Source: Penium margaritaceum (Eukaryota; Streptophyta; Zygnematophyceae; Desmidiales; Peniaceae). From it: DNA of 64,000 nucleotides. The DNA is taken from NCBI GenBank assembly GCA_023375785.1, contig SZWC01007270.1, positions 56,668-120,667 on the forward strand, in the 5' to 3' direction. The position numbers were made by a program, and so were the translations under genes. Below the pieces are notes generated by a model that did no database searches, was not told the DNA's origin, and was given only the letters and a program-made list of their open reading frames with translations. Positions 48,643 through 61,545 of the stretch are shown here, piece after piece (position 1 is the first letter of the stretch; the number at the start of each line of letters is the position of its first letter).

Positions 48643-48989
48643 TTACAATGAATCGTCTCAATTCATAAAGAACAAGAAGGATTGACGGATAATGAGTCAT
48701 CAACAATGTGAAAGAATGTTAATGAATTAAAGCACCAGCTAAACATGAACACCTGCATGGCACTTGGATCTAAGTTATAGCTTGTTGGTCAGCACAGCTA
48801 GCGGCCTCCCTCCTTAGGCTGGAGCGTCTGTGCGACAACCATGTTGGGCGTCTCGAACCTCTAAGGGTCGCAGTCCATGAATGCCGCCTAGCGAGAATGT
48901 TGTTCACCTTTTCCGCGTTTAGGTGGTGGCCCTTGAGATGTGCCAATTTGTGCCGGCTGCCAGCTTGCTTCAATACTCGTTGACTACCC

Positions 48990-51760
48990 CTGTAGGCAAC
49001 CGAGATTCGAGCTCCCATGTGCTATGTTCAAGCCCACACCAGGCCCAATGAACGAGGTATTCCCTAACAACGAGCGATTGGAGTGTACGCCGTCCGTGTT
49101 GGAGTAGACGAAGAACCTTGTATTGGCCGTCGGTGGCAAGGACTGCCAGTGGTGGCTAAACGGTTCCTTTTGTTGTGCTTGGAGCCAAGAGGCTCACATA
49201 AAACACGTCATGTATCTTCAGACTTGGCCAAAGCAGCAATCGGTATGCCACTGGCCCGATGTGTGCAACGATAGAAAACGACCCAATCCACTTCGGTTAA
49301 AGTTTCCGCGTCCCTAGCAACTTCACTCGAAGATTCTTAGGGCAAAGCAGCACTTTGTCACCGATGTCAATCGAGACCTCTATGCATCTTTTGTTGGAAT
49401 ATGTCTTTTTTCGTTGTCGAGGTGCTTGAAGATGACCCTTTGCCTTGTGTAACAAGGAGTATGCGCTCAGCAAAGGCTTGAGCAGAAGGAACGTGTCCTC
49501 TTGTACTCCCACTCTTCACCAAGGAAGAGAGCACTACTGAATGCCGACCACAGTTCAACACAAATGGTGTGAGTAGTGTTGACTCGTTCATCGAGTTATT
49601 CACCGCAAACTCTACCGGTCTAGGAATTCATCCCATTCATTCATGGCAGGGTCCACGTACATGTGGAGAATTCGATCTAGAGTGCGGTCGAAGCCCCCTT
49701 GACTAAAGTCCAGCGGGCTTTGGTGTCTGCATAGTTGCCGTCGCAATGACCACAAAGCACCCATTGACTCCGGTAGTTGCTTTTATTTCCACAGGCTGTC
49801 GGCTTAGAGCATCGGCCACATTTATGCGTCTAGGTTGATACTCCAATGTGAACAAGAATTGACTAAGGTATTTGCTCCAACGCACCTGTCGTCTTGATAG
49901 GTTCGGTTGCGTTTGGAGAGACACCAATGGGTTATGGTCGGTCACGACCGTTACACCCCCTTTAGTACCCTCGAGGTAGCAACGCCACATCTTGAAATCG
50001 TGTACTACCGCAGGTAGATCTTGATCCCCAGTTGTGTATGGCATTTCCGCGGGGATGAGTTTCTGGCACTCATACACAACTGGGTGACTACGAGGCATGA
50101 GGAAAGCTCCGATTCCTACTACCAGTGAATCACATTGAACCTCCTACGGTTGCGATGGATCTAGGAGAGCTAAGACGGGCACTGTGGATAGAAGCAGTTC
50201 CACTTTGAGAAAGATGTTCTCGCAATCAGATTTCCATTCCCAGCGCACGTCTTTTCGCATGAACCTGGTTAGCAATGATACCAGGGTCAAATACCCCTTC
50301 ATAAACTGTCAAAAGTAGTTCACAAGGCCGAGGAAAGACCGAATCTGCCCAACATTTTCCGGACATGGCCAGTCTAAAATAGCCTGGACCTTTTGTGGGT
50401 TGACACAGATACCGTCCTTGCCGACAATGTGTCCAAGGTATTCGAGCTCATCTTGTGCAAACTTGCACCGGCTCAAGTTCGCGTATAACTTTTGTTCCTG
50501 AAGGATCGAGAGGACTTTGCGTAGATGTTCTATGTGCTCTTCCATGGTTTTGGAGAAAACCAGGATACTGTCCAGGTAAACTAAGACAAACTGACCGAGT
50601 TGCTTGGCAAACGTTCGGTTCATTCCTCCTTGGAAGGTTTCCGAGGCGTTCGTTAGCCCGAAGAAAAACACATGGAACTGATAGAGTTCCATGTGTGTTC
50701 AAAACACAGTTTTTTTGGCACATCATATTTTGTGATGCGGATTTGATGGCACCCTTGAGACAAATCCAAGGATTAATGCTGTTGTCCCTTGGAGTTGGTC
50801 AAACAGGTCCTCAATCCGCGGTAAAGGGAATCGATTTTCCAGCGGTAGTACAATACTCCATGCACTTGCGTAAACCACCACCTTTTTTGTTCACAAAAAG
50901 GATCAACGCATCGTACAGCGAGCTACTTGGCTCAATCCACCCCTTTGCAAGGTACTCTTTGATTTGGCGTTTGGCCTCTCGCCTTTTCTCTCGACTAAGG
51001 CGATACATGGGTCCGAATGGAGGAGTCGACTCCGGTTGTAGCATAATCGTGTAGCCTATGTGTCATTTTGGCGGAAGCCTAACCGGTGGGTCTTGGAATA
51101 CCTCCGAGAACTCAGCTAATAGAGATTTGATCTCTTTTGGCATGTCTTCCTTCATGTCGTCCTCCACTTTATGCAATTGAGCCAAGAAGTATAAAAAACT
51201 TTGTCGAATATGTCTCTTGACCTACATCGCAGACAAGCTAGCATGGATTTGAGTCGGGTCGGTGATGATTACGTACTGGGAATCAGCGTAAAGGGACGTT
51301 GTCCTTTTTCGAGGATCAAACACTTTGATTCAAAGCACATTAGAGCCTTGTTTTCACGGAGCCAGGGATCGCCTAGCACCACATCAAATGGGTCAAGAAG
51401 GTTGATTACCCTCAACCTGGCATTCTATGTGTACCCTTGAATACAAAATTTTGCTTCATAGGTACCGATCATGGGGAGCATACGGTTGTCACCATCAACG
51501 ACTGCGCAAGTCGATGGCTTGTACTTCAGGCCAACTTGTCAGGTAAACCAAGGCTGACAAAGGAGTCATCTCCTCCACTGTCAGCAAGTACGTTCATGAG
51601 AGCACTAGCTAGGTGTCCTTTAAACTCCATCGTAATGTTACCTCCACTCTTCCGAGTGAACAGGCTCAACGGTCGCAAGCCAAGTTTGTGATGAACACGG
51701 AATTGGTACGACGGAGGCCGCAACTCCTATGATTTACCCACTCAAGTCCACATCATGTGG
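48990..51760 (-). pseudogene. pol region of element C: protease to chromodomain (fossil)
   Basis: Minus strand, right to left: protease (ADSGGDDSFVSLGLP near 51590), RT about 51050-50310 (VLVYLDSILVFS near 50590, FLGLVNYF at the end), RNase H about 50230-49800 (VVYECQKLIP, NVADALSRQP), part of integrase about 49700-49280 and a chromodomain at about 49130-48990 (REYLVHWAWCGLEHSTWE). The aromatic and acidic positions of the chromodomain fold (YLVHW, WE) are visible. Chromodomains of plant chromoviruses are thought to steer integration to modified chromatin. Broken. Confidence 0.85.
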
Positions 51761-52131
51761 GAATACGTAAATTTGCGAGCACCTTCCATTCCTTAAATCT
51801 GACTAGGTCAAAATCGTTGACGAAGGGTAACGAAAACGTAATTAAGCTGATTGCCTTGAAAGTGTTTACTTCAATCACTGCGTTTGATAGTTCATAGGCA
51901 GTGGTTGGTTTTGCCACCACTGAGCAGGTTTGGTCATGCATCTCATCGGGTGATGCAAGATTTTGTGGGTAATGTCGACCAACAAGTGTAGAATGAGGTT
52001 CAACGAGGGGGGAGGGACAACAGAGAAGTTTGAACTTGTAAAAGATTCAACTTGTTTTACATCCTCATCTGAAAACATGAATGCTCACTCGCGGTCCACA
52101 TTTACCCCTGAGTGGTCCCCACTAACGTCAC

Positions 52132-54197
52132 TTAGGGGTGGAGAAAACCCATGCCACGGCCTTGTCTATTTCCAAGGCCAGGTCTATTGCCACGACCGCG
52201 ACCCTGCCCACGGCCTTGTCCGCAGCCTCCTGTTGCAACATCCCCATAAGGTGGTGTTGCTGCGGCTAATGCAACGACCTCTTGTCCACTACCGACAGCC
52301 CCAGAGTACTTAGCCCTGAAGTGGCCCGGCTGCATGTAGTTGTGGCAGAGTCCATTGCGTAAGGCTATGTTGCAACAGGAGGCGCTCATGTGCCGCCTGC
52401 AGCTCGTCATTGTCGCGGCTCGGCTTGGCTTGTGGTTTGAGGTCTTGTGCCCGCCAGTCTTCTTGAGTGGAGGGTTTGTGGGCTGCTTTCCCTTGGCTCC
52501 GCCCCGCCCCGCTGCCCGGCTGCTCCTCCAACCCCCGTAGTGTCTATGCACATGTCGCGACTTTGTTGTGCACGCGCGTTCGGCCGTGCGTCCGAACAGT
52601 GCTTCGGGTTCGCCGAATACACTTCACTCATGTAGTCCTGTAGCGCCCTCTACCTTGTCCAAGCATGGCCGGTTGTCGTTGTGGTGGTCTTGTCCTTCAG
52701 CTTCTTGCTGACAAGATGGTCACACAAGTAGTCCATCAGCATGCACTCGGGGTATCTGAAGGTCTGAGTCCCATTACCCTCGGTGAAGCTCTCAGCTTCC
52801 TCCACGATTGTGGTGAACTCTCTCAAGTAGGCTTTGAGTGAGCTACCCAGCTGCCTGAAGTCCTTAATCTTGTGGAAGGCGCACTTTGCCTCCTCACTCT
52901 GGGTGCAATTGTTATGCATGATCGCACAGAAGGCCTCCCACGGCATGGGCTGCCACTCGAGGTGTGGCTGTTGTGCACCCTGCTCCTTGACCAGATAATT
53001 GAAGAGCTTGTCTTCAAGTCGCGTCATGGCAAGGTTGGCCCACTGACTGAGTGGAGCCTTGTGGACACGTAGAACGTACTCCATGCAATTAAGCCAATCG
53101 ATGAACTTCATGTCCTTCTGAAAGATCTCCACATTGTGGAGGAAGGACGTGTTCATGACCAACCCCAAATTCATCGAGGTAGGCAAGTCGTCGCTCCCAC
53201 CGGCAGTGGCATCAACACATGCGGTACGTTGCGATTGCTACTGCATCCGCACCTGGGTCATGCTCTCCAACGCCTTTTTAAGTTCGACGCATCAGCGGCT
53301 TGCCTCGTGAGCGACCAGGCACTACAATTGGCAATCACGGTTGAGGTCCGTGATGCTCTTCTGGACATGGGTTAGCAGGTTGGCAAATGCAAGTTTTGGC
53401 TCTAACGTCGTCAGAGCATCAACGATAGCCTCCAGGGCCTCACGTTGTCTATGCACCTTTACCCAATACATGAGGGTACGGTTCGTGTACACGCATCCAA
53501 GTAGTCCCACCTTTCAGAGGAGATTGTCGTCAGCTACGACGCTTGAGTGGGCTCTGCCCTGCCCCATTGCGACCACATCGCAAGAAGGGCGATCCACCCC
53601 CACTCCTTTGAGTGGTGCTACACCTCCACCGTCCGTGGTGATGGTGAGTCGGTCCGCTACCTCTGAAGCCAACTCAGCAAACCAGCGGTGATCATCGCGA
53701 TTTGCCTTTGTGGAAATGTTGCTCGGATCGTTCTCACGGGAACTCCCCACGTGGCTGCTTTCGGCGCCTTTGGTGCTCTCGGCAGCCTCGTTGCAATCTG
53801 CAGCTTGTGGCAATACGGCAAGCATCTTTCCCTTCTCGAGCGATCGGCTTGAGTTCGCAGCACGAAAATGGCAATGATCATGATCCTTGTCACATTTTCC
53901 ATCGTTGGTGTCGTGCATTTCGTGGGGGTCCACATCACGGTGGTCTTCCTCGAGCGTGTCGTCCGTCGCGTGGGGGTTGCCCATGTGCATGTCGACGTGC
54001 TCGTTAACCCGCACGCTTCTCGGTGTTGCCGAGGTCGGTGCCGGTTGCCTTCGGTGGTATGGTTGCCTTTGGTCTGGCAACCATGCTCGCGACGGCGGCT
54101 CCCAAATTTGGAGTTCACCAAGGGCGTGTGGTGAGGTTGTGACCACCTTGCCCTTGTTTGTCTTGGACAGTCTGGAACTTACCATCTCATCACCCAT
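52132..54197 (-). pseudogene. gag region of element C (fossil)
   Basis: Starts MGDEMVSSRLSKTNKGKVV, 22 bp inside the point where D is inserted. Polar N-terminal part to about 53514, gag core 53186-52650 (HLEWQPMPWEAFCAIMH), zinc knuckle near 52345-52300 (CHNYMQPGHF), then an RG-rich tail (GQGRGQGRGRGN) ending FLHP at 52132. The RG tail is shared with D. Broken. Confidence 0.85.
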
Positions 54198-54214
54198 GCA
54201 ATTAGCACGTGAAG

Positions 54215-54219
54215 ACCGT
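54215..54219. repeat. target-site duplication of element D, left copy
   Basis: ACCGT, identical to 62263-62267; the sequence on either side belongs to the leader of C. Confidence 0.9.
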
Positions 54220-54416
54220 TGTAGAGGGAGGGCCGGTTTGGCCCTCCCTCCTTCCTGAAGCGAGGGGTGGTTGCCTACCACCCCTCGCGTCAGTGAGGGC
54301 TGGCCGATTGCTAGCACTTTGCCGGCCGTTGGCCATCTGGCTGCCGGCCTGCGGCCAGCATTTTGTGAACTCCAACGACAAATTTAGAGCAGGAGCTGGA
54401 GACTCAACCCGTTACA
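54220..54416 (+). repeat. 5' LTR of element D (short form)
   Basis: Starts TGTAGAGGG and ends CCCGTTACA. Only 197 bp against 717 bp for its partner at 61546-62262, but both ends match it. It carries the two perfect hairpins described below. Confidence 0.88.
54224..54287 (+). other. double hairpin at the start of the LTR (element D)
   Basis: GAGGGAGGGCC (54224-54234) and GGCCCTCCCTC (54240-54250) form a perfect 11 bp stem with a 5 nt loop. CGAGGGGTGGT (54261-54271) and ACCACCCCTCG (54277-54287) form a second perfect 11 bp stem with a 5 nt loop. Related paired hairpins open the LTRs at 1045, 8163, 61546 and, inverted, at 48631. Confidence 0.8.
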
Positions 54417-55270
54417 GTTGTTCTCAGAGCAAGACGACCCCCACGACTAAGGATTGGACGGAAACGACAGTGACGTCGTATATGAAACGCCACCGGTAGC
54501 TACAATCAGCAACAGAAATGGTGGGGGGACTACGGCATCTATATTTCATGGATTGAAATGCCGTAAAGTGCGTTGGAGAGCTAGAAAAAGGCTCTACTTG
54601 GGGGAGCCTTTTCCTTCTAGCCTCTTCTCACCTGCAGGGGGCTAAGGGGACTTTTGTGGGGCGGAGTGGGGTGTTCCCACCCTCGAAATCCACAAAATCC
54701 TCCCCATGTACAAGACTCCTTCCTCCCTCCCTCATCCAAAAACTGGGGCAACCTCCTTTCCCAAGACCAGGGACTCTCACGACCTAACATGACCCTAAAA
54801 AGAAGGAGGGTGTCACCTAGAAGGGTTTTGACCGCACTCCAATGTCGCCAGTTCAAGGAAGACGTCGCCAAGGGGCACAAGGTGCGCAGAAGAATGAAGA
54901 GGAGGCCAAGGAAGACAAAAGACAAAGGGAGGACAATAACTTAGAAGAGGGAGTGAAGGAGTTATTAGGAATTGCTAGAGCGTCTTTCCCTTTCTTTGTC
55001 CTTATTTTGTGAGCGGAACTCAAATTTGTTTCATTCATTTCCTTGTACTCTAGTTTTCTGTTTTTCTAGGTACTAGCCCTTGCCAATCGCTGTGAGTCAC
55101 AACTTAGGAGGACTAGTTCCAAAAACTACGCCCTTCTATCATTGTTGCGGCCTAGGAATATAAGAATTGAGTTTGTAATTTCCTCACTAATCGTGAGAGT
55201 GAGACTTAGGAAGCGATTCCTTCTCAAAGTTGTGGGGTGACCCTCACAACGATCTTCATGTGCTAGTTAT
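54417..55270 (+). other. leader region of element D
   Basis: Collinear with the leader of A, without the extra GC-rich segment seen in C. It includes the primer-site-like GTTGTTCTCAGAGC right after the LTR and the shared GGAGTTATTAGGAATTGCTAG block near 54957. Confidence 0.75.
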
Positions 55271-57334
55271 ACAGGCGATGAGATGGCAAGTGCCGGACCA
55301 TCCAAGACCAACAAGTGAAAGGTGGTGACAGCCTCACCGCACACCCTCGGCGGACTCAAAATATTGGGAGCCGCCGCCGCAAGTACGATTGCCGACCCAA
55401 AGGCAACCATACCGCATAAGGCAGCCGACGCCAACTTCGGCAATACCGAGAAGCGTACGGAGGCCTGAAAATTGCTCGACAAGCACGTCGACGTGCACGT
55501 GGATGACCCCCATGCGACGGTCGACACGATGGAGGAGGATCTCCCAGAGGGGGACCCCGACAAAGATCATGACGCCGACGGTGGCAAAGGCGACAAGGAT
55601 CGCTATCATTGCCACCGTCGTGCGGCGAACTCGAGCCGATTGCTCGAGAAGGGTGAGGCACTCGTCGCGTTGCCTGAAGCTACTGACGACAGTGAGATTG
55701 CCTAGAGTAGTAAAGGTGCCAAAAGTAGCCACGCGGGAAGTTCCCGCGAGAACGAGCCGGACAACATTGCCGCGAAGGCAATTCGCGATGACCGCCACAG
55801 GCTTGCGGAGTGTGCTGCTTAGGTGGCGGGCCGACTCAAGATTACCACCAACGGTGAAGGTACGGCACCACTTGAAGGAGTGGGGGCGGACCCCCGTTCC
55901 TACGATGTTGCCACAATGGGGCAGGGCATCGCCCACTCAAGCGTCGTTGCTGACGACAATCTCCTCATAAAGGTGGGACTCCTTGGAGGCGTGTACACAA
56001 ACCATACCCTCATATAGTGGGTAAAGGTGCACGGACAACGCGAGGCCCTAGAGGCTATCGTTGATACTCTGACGACATCAGAGCTCAAGTTTGCGTTTGC
56101 CAACCTGCTGGCCCACATCGGACAGAGCATCACGGACCTCGACCGGGATTGCCAACTGCAGCGCCTGGCCGCCCATGAGGCAAGCTGCCGATGCAACGAC
56201 CTTGAGAAGGCATTGCAGAGCGTGACCCAGGTGCGGATGTAACAGCAAGCGCAGCACACCGCAGCTGTAGATGCCACTACCGGTCGCAGCGACGTCTTGC
56301 CTACCTTGACGACTTCGGGGCCGGTCACGAACACGTCCTTCCTCCATAGTGTGGAGATCTTCCGGAAGGGCGTGACACTGACAGACTAGCCGAACCGCAT
56401 GGAGCACGTCCAACGTGTCCACAAGTCTCCACTCAATCAATGGGGTGACCTTGCTACGATGCGGCTTGAGGATAAGCTCTTCAAGTATGTGGTCAAGGAG
56501 TGGACTCAGCAGAGCCCTAACCTTAAGTGGCAGCCCATGCCGTAGGAAGCCTTCTGCGCAATCATGCGTAAGAAGTGTACCTAGCGTGAGGAGGCACAGC
56601 GCGCCTTCCACAAGATCAAGGACTTCAGGCAGCTGGGTAACTCACTTGAGGCCTACTTGAGTGAGTTTACCGCGCTTGTGGAGGAAGCCGAAAACTTCAC
56701 CGAGAGCGACGGTACCCAAACTTTCAAGTACCCAGAGCACTTGCTGCTGGAGTACTTGCGCGATAGTCTTACCAACGAGAAGTTGAAAGACAAGACCACC
56801 ACAACCGCAACGGGCCAAGCTTGGACAAGCTGGAGGGTGTTGCGAGACTACATGAGCAAAGTGTATTTGGCAAACCCGAAGCACTACTCGGATGCATGGC
56901 CGAACGTGCGTGCACAAAAAACCCGCAATGTATGCATGGATGATGCAGGGGTTGGAGGGACAGCCAGACAACGGGACGTGGTGAAGGGAAAACATTCGGC
57001 AAACCCCTTAGCAAAGAAGACTAGTGGGAACAAGCCCCCCAACCAAAAGCGTGGCCACGACAATGACAAGCTCCAGGTGGCGCGCGAGCGTCGTAACATG
57101 GCCTTCCGCGAGGGGCTATGCCACACCTTTATGTAGCTCGGACACTTCAGGGCTCAGTGCCCTGAGGTTGCTGGTGGTGGACAAGAGGCCACGGCGTTAG
57201 TCGCAACAGCAGCACCTCGTGGGGAGGGTGTAGCGGGAGGTCGCGGACAGGGTCGTGTTCAGGGTCGCGGTCGCAGCAATGGGCCCGGCCGTGGTAACGG
57301 ACAAGGCCGTGGGGCGGGTTTTCTCCACCCCTAA
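55271..57334 (+). pseudogene. gag region of element D (fossil)
   Basis: Acidic, His/Asp-rich N-terminal part (DEDLPEGDPDKDHD-like, about 55470-55700), gag core about 56400-56870 (LEYLRDSLTNEKLKDKTTTT), zinc knuckle near 57115-57165 (GHFRAQCP), then an RG-rich tail (GRGQGRVQGRGRSNGPGRGN) ending FLHP at 57334. Gag and pol stand in different frames in C and D, as is common in retroelements. Broken. Confidence 0.85.
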
Positions 57335-60300
57335 GTGACGTTCGTGGTGACCACTCAGGGGTAAAACTGGATCACGAGTGTGGATTCATATCTTCAGACG
57401 AGGATGTTAAACAATTTGAGTTTTTGACGAGTTCAAATTTCTTCATTGTTTTATCCCCTCTCATTGAACCTAATTCTGCACTTGTTGGTCAACATTGCCC
57501 ATGAATTCTTGCATCACCGGATGAGATGCATGATCGAACCTGCTTAGTGGTGGCGACACCGACCAGTGTGCAAGAATTGTGTAACACAACGATTGAAGCA
57601 AACGCCCTCAAAGCGACGAGTTCAATCATGTATGAAGTACCTTTGGTCGACGCTTTTGACCCATTGAAGTTTAAAGACTAAAGGTTGCTAGCCGAATTCA
57701 CAAGTGCCAACAAGATGTGGACTAGAGTAGGTGAATCATGGGAGCTGCGACATCCGCCGTCTACATTCCGTGTGTATCACAAACTCGGCATCGTCGAGCC
57801 TCTTCACTCGGAAGATTGGAGGCAACATGACGATGCAGTTCAAAGGATACCTAGCTACTGCTCCCGTGAACGTACTCACTGACACTGGAGGAGATGACAT
57901 CTTTGTTAGCTTGGCTTTACCCAACAGGTTAGCCTGAAGTACAAGCCATCGAATGGCGCAGTTTTCGTCGGTGACAACCGTATAGTATCACGATCGGTAC
58001 TTGTAAAGCGAAAATTTATATTCAAGGGTACACACAGAGTGTCCGTTGAAAGTACTCAACCTTCTTGACCCATTTGATATGGTGCTAGGTGATCCTTGGC
58101 TCCGTGAAAACAAGGCTCTAATGTGCTTTGAATCAAAGCATTTGATGCTCCAAAAAGGACAGTGTCCCTTTGCATTGATTCCGAGTACGAAGTTATCGCC
58201 GACCTGACTCAAAGTCCATGCTAGCTTGTCTACGATGCAGGTCAAGAGACGTATTTGACAAGGTTGTTGATACTTCTTGGCTCAGTTGCAAAACGTGGAG
58301 GATAACGTGAAGGAAGACACACCACAAGAGATCAAATCTCTATTGACGGAGTTCTTGAATGTATTCCAATACCCACTGGCTAGACTTCCACCAGAAAGAC
58401 GCATGGGCCACACGACTCCACTACAACCGGAAGTGACTCCTACATTCAGACCCATGTATCGCCTTAGTCAAACCAAAAGGCGAGAGGCCGTACGCCAAAT
58501 CAAAGAGTACCTTGCAAAAGGATGGATCAAGCCAAGTAGCTCGTCGTACGGTACGCCAATCCTTTTTGTGAATGAAAAGGACGGTGGTTTATGCATGTGC
58601 GTGGATTACCGGACGTTGAACAAGCTGACGGTGAAAAACTGACTCCCTTTACCATGGATTGAGGACCTTTTTGACCAACTCCAAGGGGGAAAAGTGTTTT
58701 CGTCCTTGGATTTGTCTCAAGGGTACCATCAAATCCGCATTACGAAAGATGATGTGCCCAAAACTGCGTTTTGTACGCACATGGGACACTATTAGTTTTG
58801 AGTGTTATGCTTCGGCCTTACAAATATCCCGGCAACCTTCCAAGGAGATATGAACCGAACGCTTGCCAAGCAACTCGGGCACTTTGTCTTGGTTTACCTG
58901 GACGACATCCTGGTTTTCTCCAAATAAAGGGAAGAGCACATAGAACATATACGCAAAGTCCTCGCAATCCTTTAGGGAACATAAGTTCTATGCAAAAGTG
59001 AGCAAGTGTAAGTTTGCACAAAATGAGTTCGAATACCTTGGACACAACTTTGGCAAGGACAACATCCATGTCGATCCACAAAAGGTCCAAGCCATTGTAG
59101 ACTGGCCATGCCTGGAAAATGTTGGGAAAATTTGTTCTTTTCTCGGCCTTCCAAACTACTTTTGACGGTTTATTCAAGGGCATTTGACCCTGGTAGCACC
59201 GCTAACCAAGCTCACGCAAAAAGACGTGCACTGGGAATGGAAATCTGATTGCGAGAACTCTTTTCTCAAAGTCAAAGATCTTCTATCCACAGCACCCATC
59301 CTAACTCTTCCGGATCCATCGCAACCATGGGAGGTACAATGTGATGTGTCGGTAGTAGGACTCGGAGCCGTCCTCATGCAAAACGGTCACCCAGTTGCGT
59401 ATGAGAGCCGAAAGCTCATCCCCATGGAATCGCAGCACATAATTGGGGATCAAGAGCTCTTTGCGGTAGTACATGCTTTCAAGATGTGGCGTTGCTCCTT
59501 TGAGGGTGTTGAAGGGGGTGTGACGGTCGTGATCGACCATAACCCATTTGTGTTTTTCTAAACGCAACCGAACCTATCAAGACAGTAGGCGCGTTGGAGC
59601 AAATACCTGAGCCAATCCTTGTTTACATGGGAATATCGGCCATGACGCATCAATGTGGCCGATCCACAAAGCAAACAACCTCTAGAAATTAAAGCAACCA
59701 TCGAGGTTGGCAGGTGTTTTAAAGCCATTGCGACGGCAGCAATACAAGCACCAGATCCCGCTGAACCTTTATGACAACCACCACGAGAGATTATCTATTA
59801 CAACGGTTTTTGTAAACAAGACCCGAATGGGATAGTATGTAGATTCTTGGGCTAAAGACTTCAAAATTTGGACATGTATGCATTGGTGGAGGCCGTAGGG
59901 ATCTTCTGGCACGGAGAACAAGTTGTTGTGCCAAACTTGGGAGACCTTCGAGAAAAGATTATCTCCCACTTCCACGACCCGCCGGTCGTAGGTCATGTGG
60001 GACCTCGAAAGACCGGACAGGGACTCTCCGACCACTATTGGTGGCGAGCATGGAGTGTCGATGTCCTTAAGTGTTGCATGACATGCAACCCATGTCTTCG
60101 GAATAAGGGTAGTAACAAGAATCATGCCGGACTCCTCCGATAGCTTCCCATTCCTAGGACTCCATGGGAGTGGGTCAGCATGGACTTCATTACTAGTCTT
60201 CTGGACACGGCCCGTGGCCACGATGTAATACTCGTGGTTGTGGGCCTTGTGACAAAGATGACACAATTCATTCCTACAACCACTGATGTGAATGCATAGG

Positions 60301-61190
60301 AGACCACTTGTCTCTTCTTTGAGACTGTCGTAAAGTACCATGGCTTGCCGTTGCGCATTATCTCCAATCGGGATAAAACATTTGCTAGTGATTTCTGGCA
60401 AAAGATGCACGAGTACTTCGGTAGTGAGTCGCAAATTTTGATAGCGTTTCACACTTAAAATGATGGACAAACAGAGCGCATGAACTGCACTCTAGAACAA
60501 ATGCTCCGCATGTACATGGACTCTGCCATGCATGATTGGGACAAACTCCTAACATCGGTAGAGTTTGCGGTGAATAACTCGGTGAACAATTCTACACAAT
60601 TCACACTGTTTGTGTTGAACAATGGTCGGCATCCAGTGGTGTCCTCTTCATTGGTGAGGAGTGGGAGTATAGGAGGACAGGTTCCTTCTGCTCAAGCCTT
60701 TGCCGAGCGCATAGACTCCTTGTTACAGGAGGCAAAGGATCACCTTCAAGCTTCTCGGCAACGAAAAAAGGCATATGCCGACAAAAGTTGCCGTGAACTC
60801 TCGTTTGACATCGGTGACAAAGTGTTGCTTAGCACTAAGAATCTTTGGCTTAAATTTCCAGGGGCGCAAAAACTTATACCGAAGTGGATTGGGCCATTTC
60901 CCATCGTTGCACGCATCAGGCCATTGGCATACCGATTGTTGCTTTCGTCAAGTATGAAGATACATGACGTGTTTCATGTGAGCCTGTTGGCTCCATACAC
61001 GACAGCGGTAATCGTTCAGCCATCACCGGTAGTCCTTGCTGCCGATGGCCAATACGAGATTCTTCGCCTACTCCACCACCGAGAGCGTACTCTCCAGTTG
61101 CGGGTTGTTAGGGAATACCTCGTTCATTAGGCCGGGTGTGGACTTGAACTTAACGCATGGGAGCCAGAATCTCGGTTGCACACAAGGATG
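57335..61190 (+). pseudogene. pol region of element D: protease, RT, RNase H, integrase, chromodomain (fossil)
   Basis: Protease with the catalytic DTG at 57881-57889. RT about 58330-59100 (VDYRTLNKLTVKN near 58600; YLDD at 58895-58906). RNase H about 59184-59640 (VQCDVSVVGLGAVLMQNG). Integrase about 59770-60990: HHCC-type zinc-binding part (HFHDPPVVGHV...CCMTCNPC), core (GHDVILVVV; DGQTERMNCTLEQMLRMY near 60460) and C-terminal part (FDIGDKVLL, HDVFHVSLLAPY). A chromodomain at about 61040-61190 (REYLVH, NAWEPESRL) makes it a chromovirus; the clade cannot be told by eye. Broken. Confidence 0.9.
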
Positions 61191-61534
61191 GTGACCTAGT
61201 ATTGGTGTAAGCTAGCAGCTCGCACGAATCGACGCGTGTCAGGGGGCACCACCTTAACACAGAAAAAGTGAACAACATTCTCGCAGGGCGGCATTCATGG
61301 ATTGTAACCATAGGAGGTTGGGGACGCCCAGCATGGTTGACACGTGGACGCTCCAGCCTAAAAGGGGGAGACCGCTAGTCGTGCTGACTGACAAGTTGCA
61401 GCTTGGGTCAAAGTGCAATGAGCATGTTCATGTTTAGCTGGTGATTGAAATTATTGGATTTTCTTTCACAATGTTGATGACTGACTAATAGAGAATCTTG
61501 CTTGTTGTTTATGAACCAAGACGGTTCATAATGA
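61191..61534 (+). other. 3' untranslated region of element D
   Basis: About 340 bp between the chromodomain and the polypurine tract. It is collinear with the corresponding part of C (about 48642-48980, minus), sharing GAACAACATTCTCG, TTCATGGA and CTCCAGCCTAA words. Confidence 0.65.
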
Positions 61535-61545
61535 GTGGGGAGGAA
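61535..61545 (+). other. polypurine tract of element D
   Basis: GTGGGGAGGAA, identical to the tract of A, directly before the 3' LTR. Confidence 0.88.

Noticed and set aside
54224-54287. Bacterial-type terminator hairpins
   Set aside because: They lie at an LTR start, are repeated in all family copies, and lack a T-run; the context is eukaryotic.
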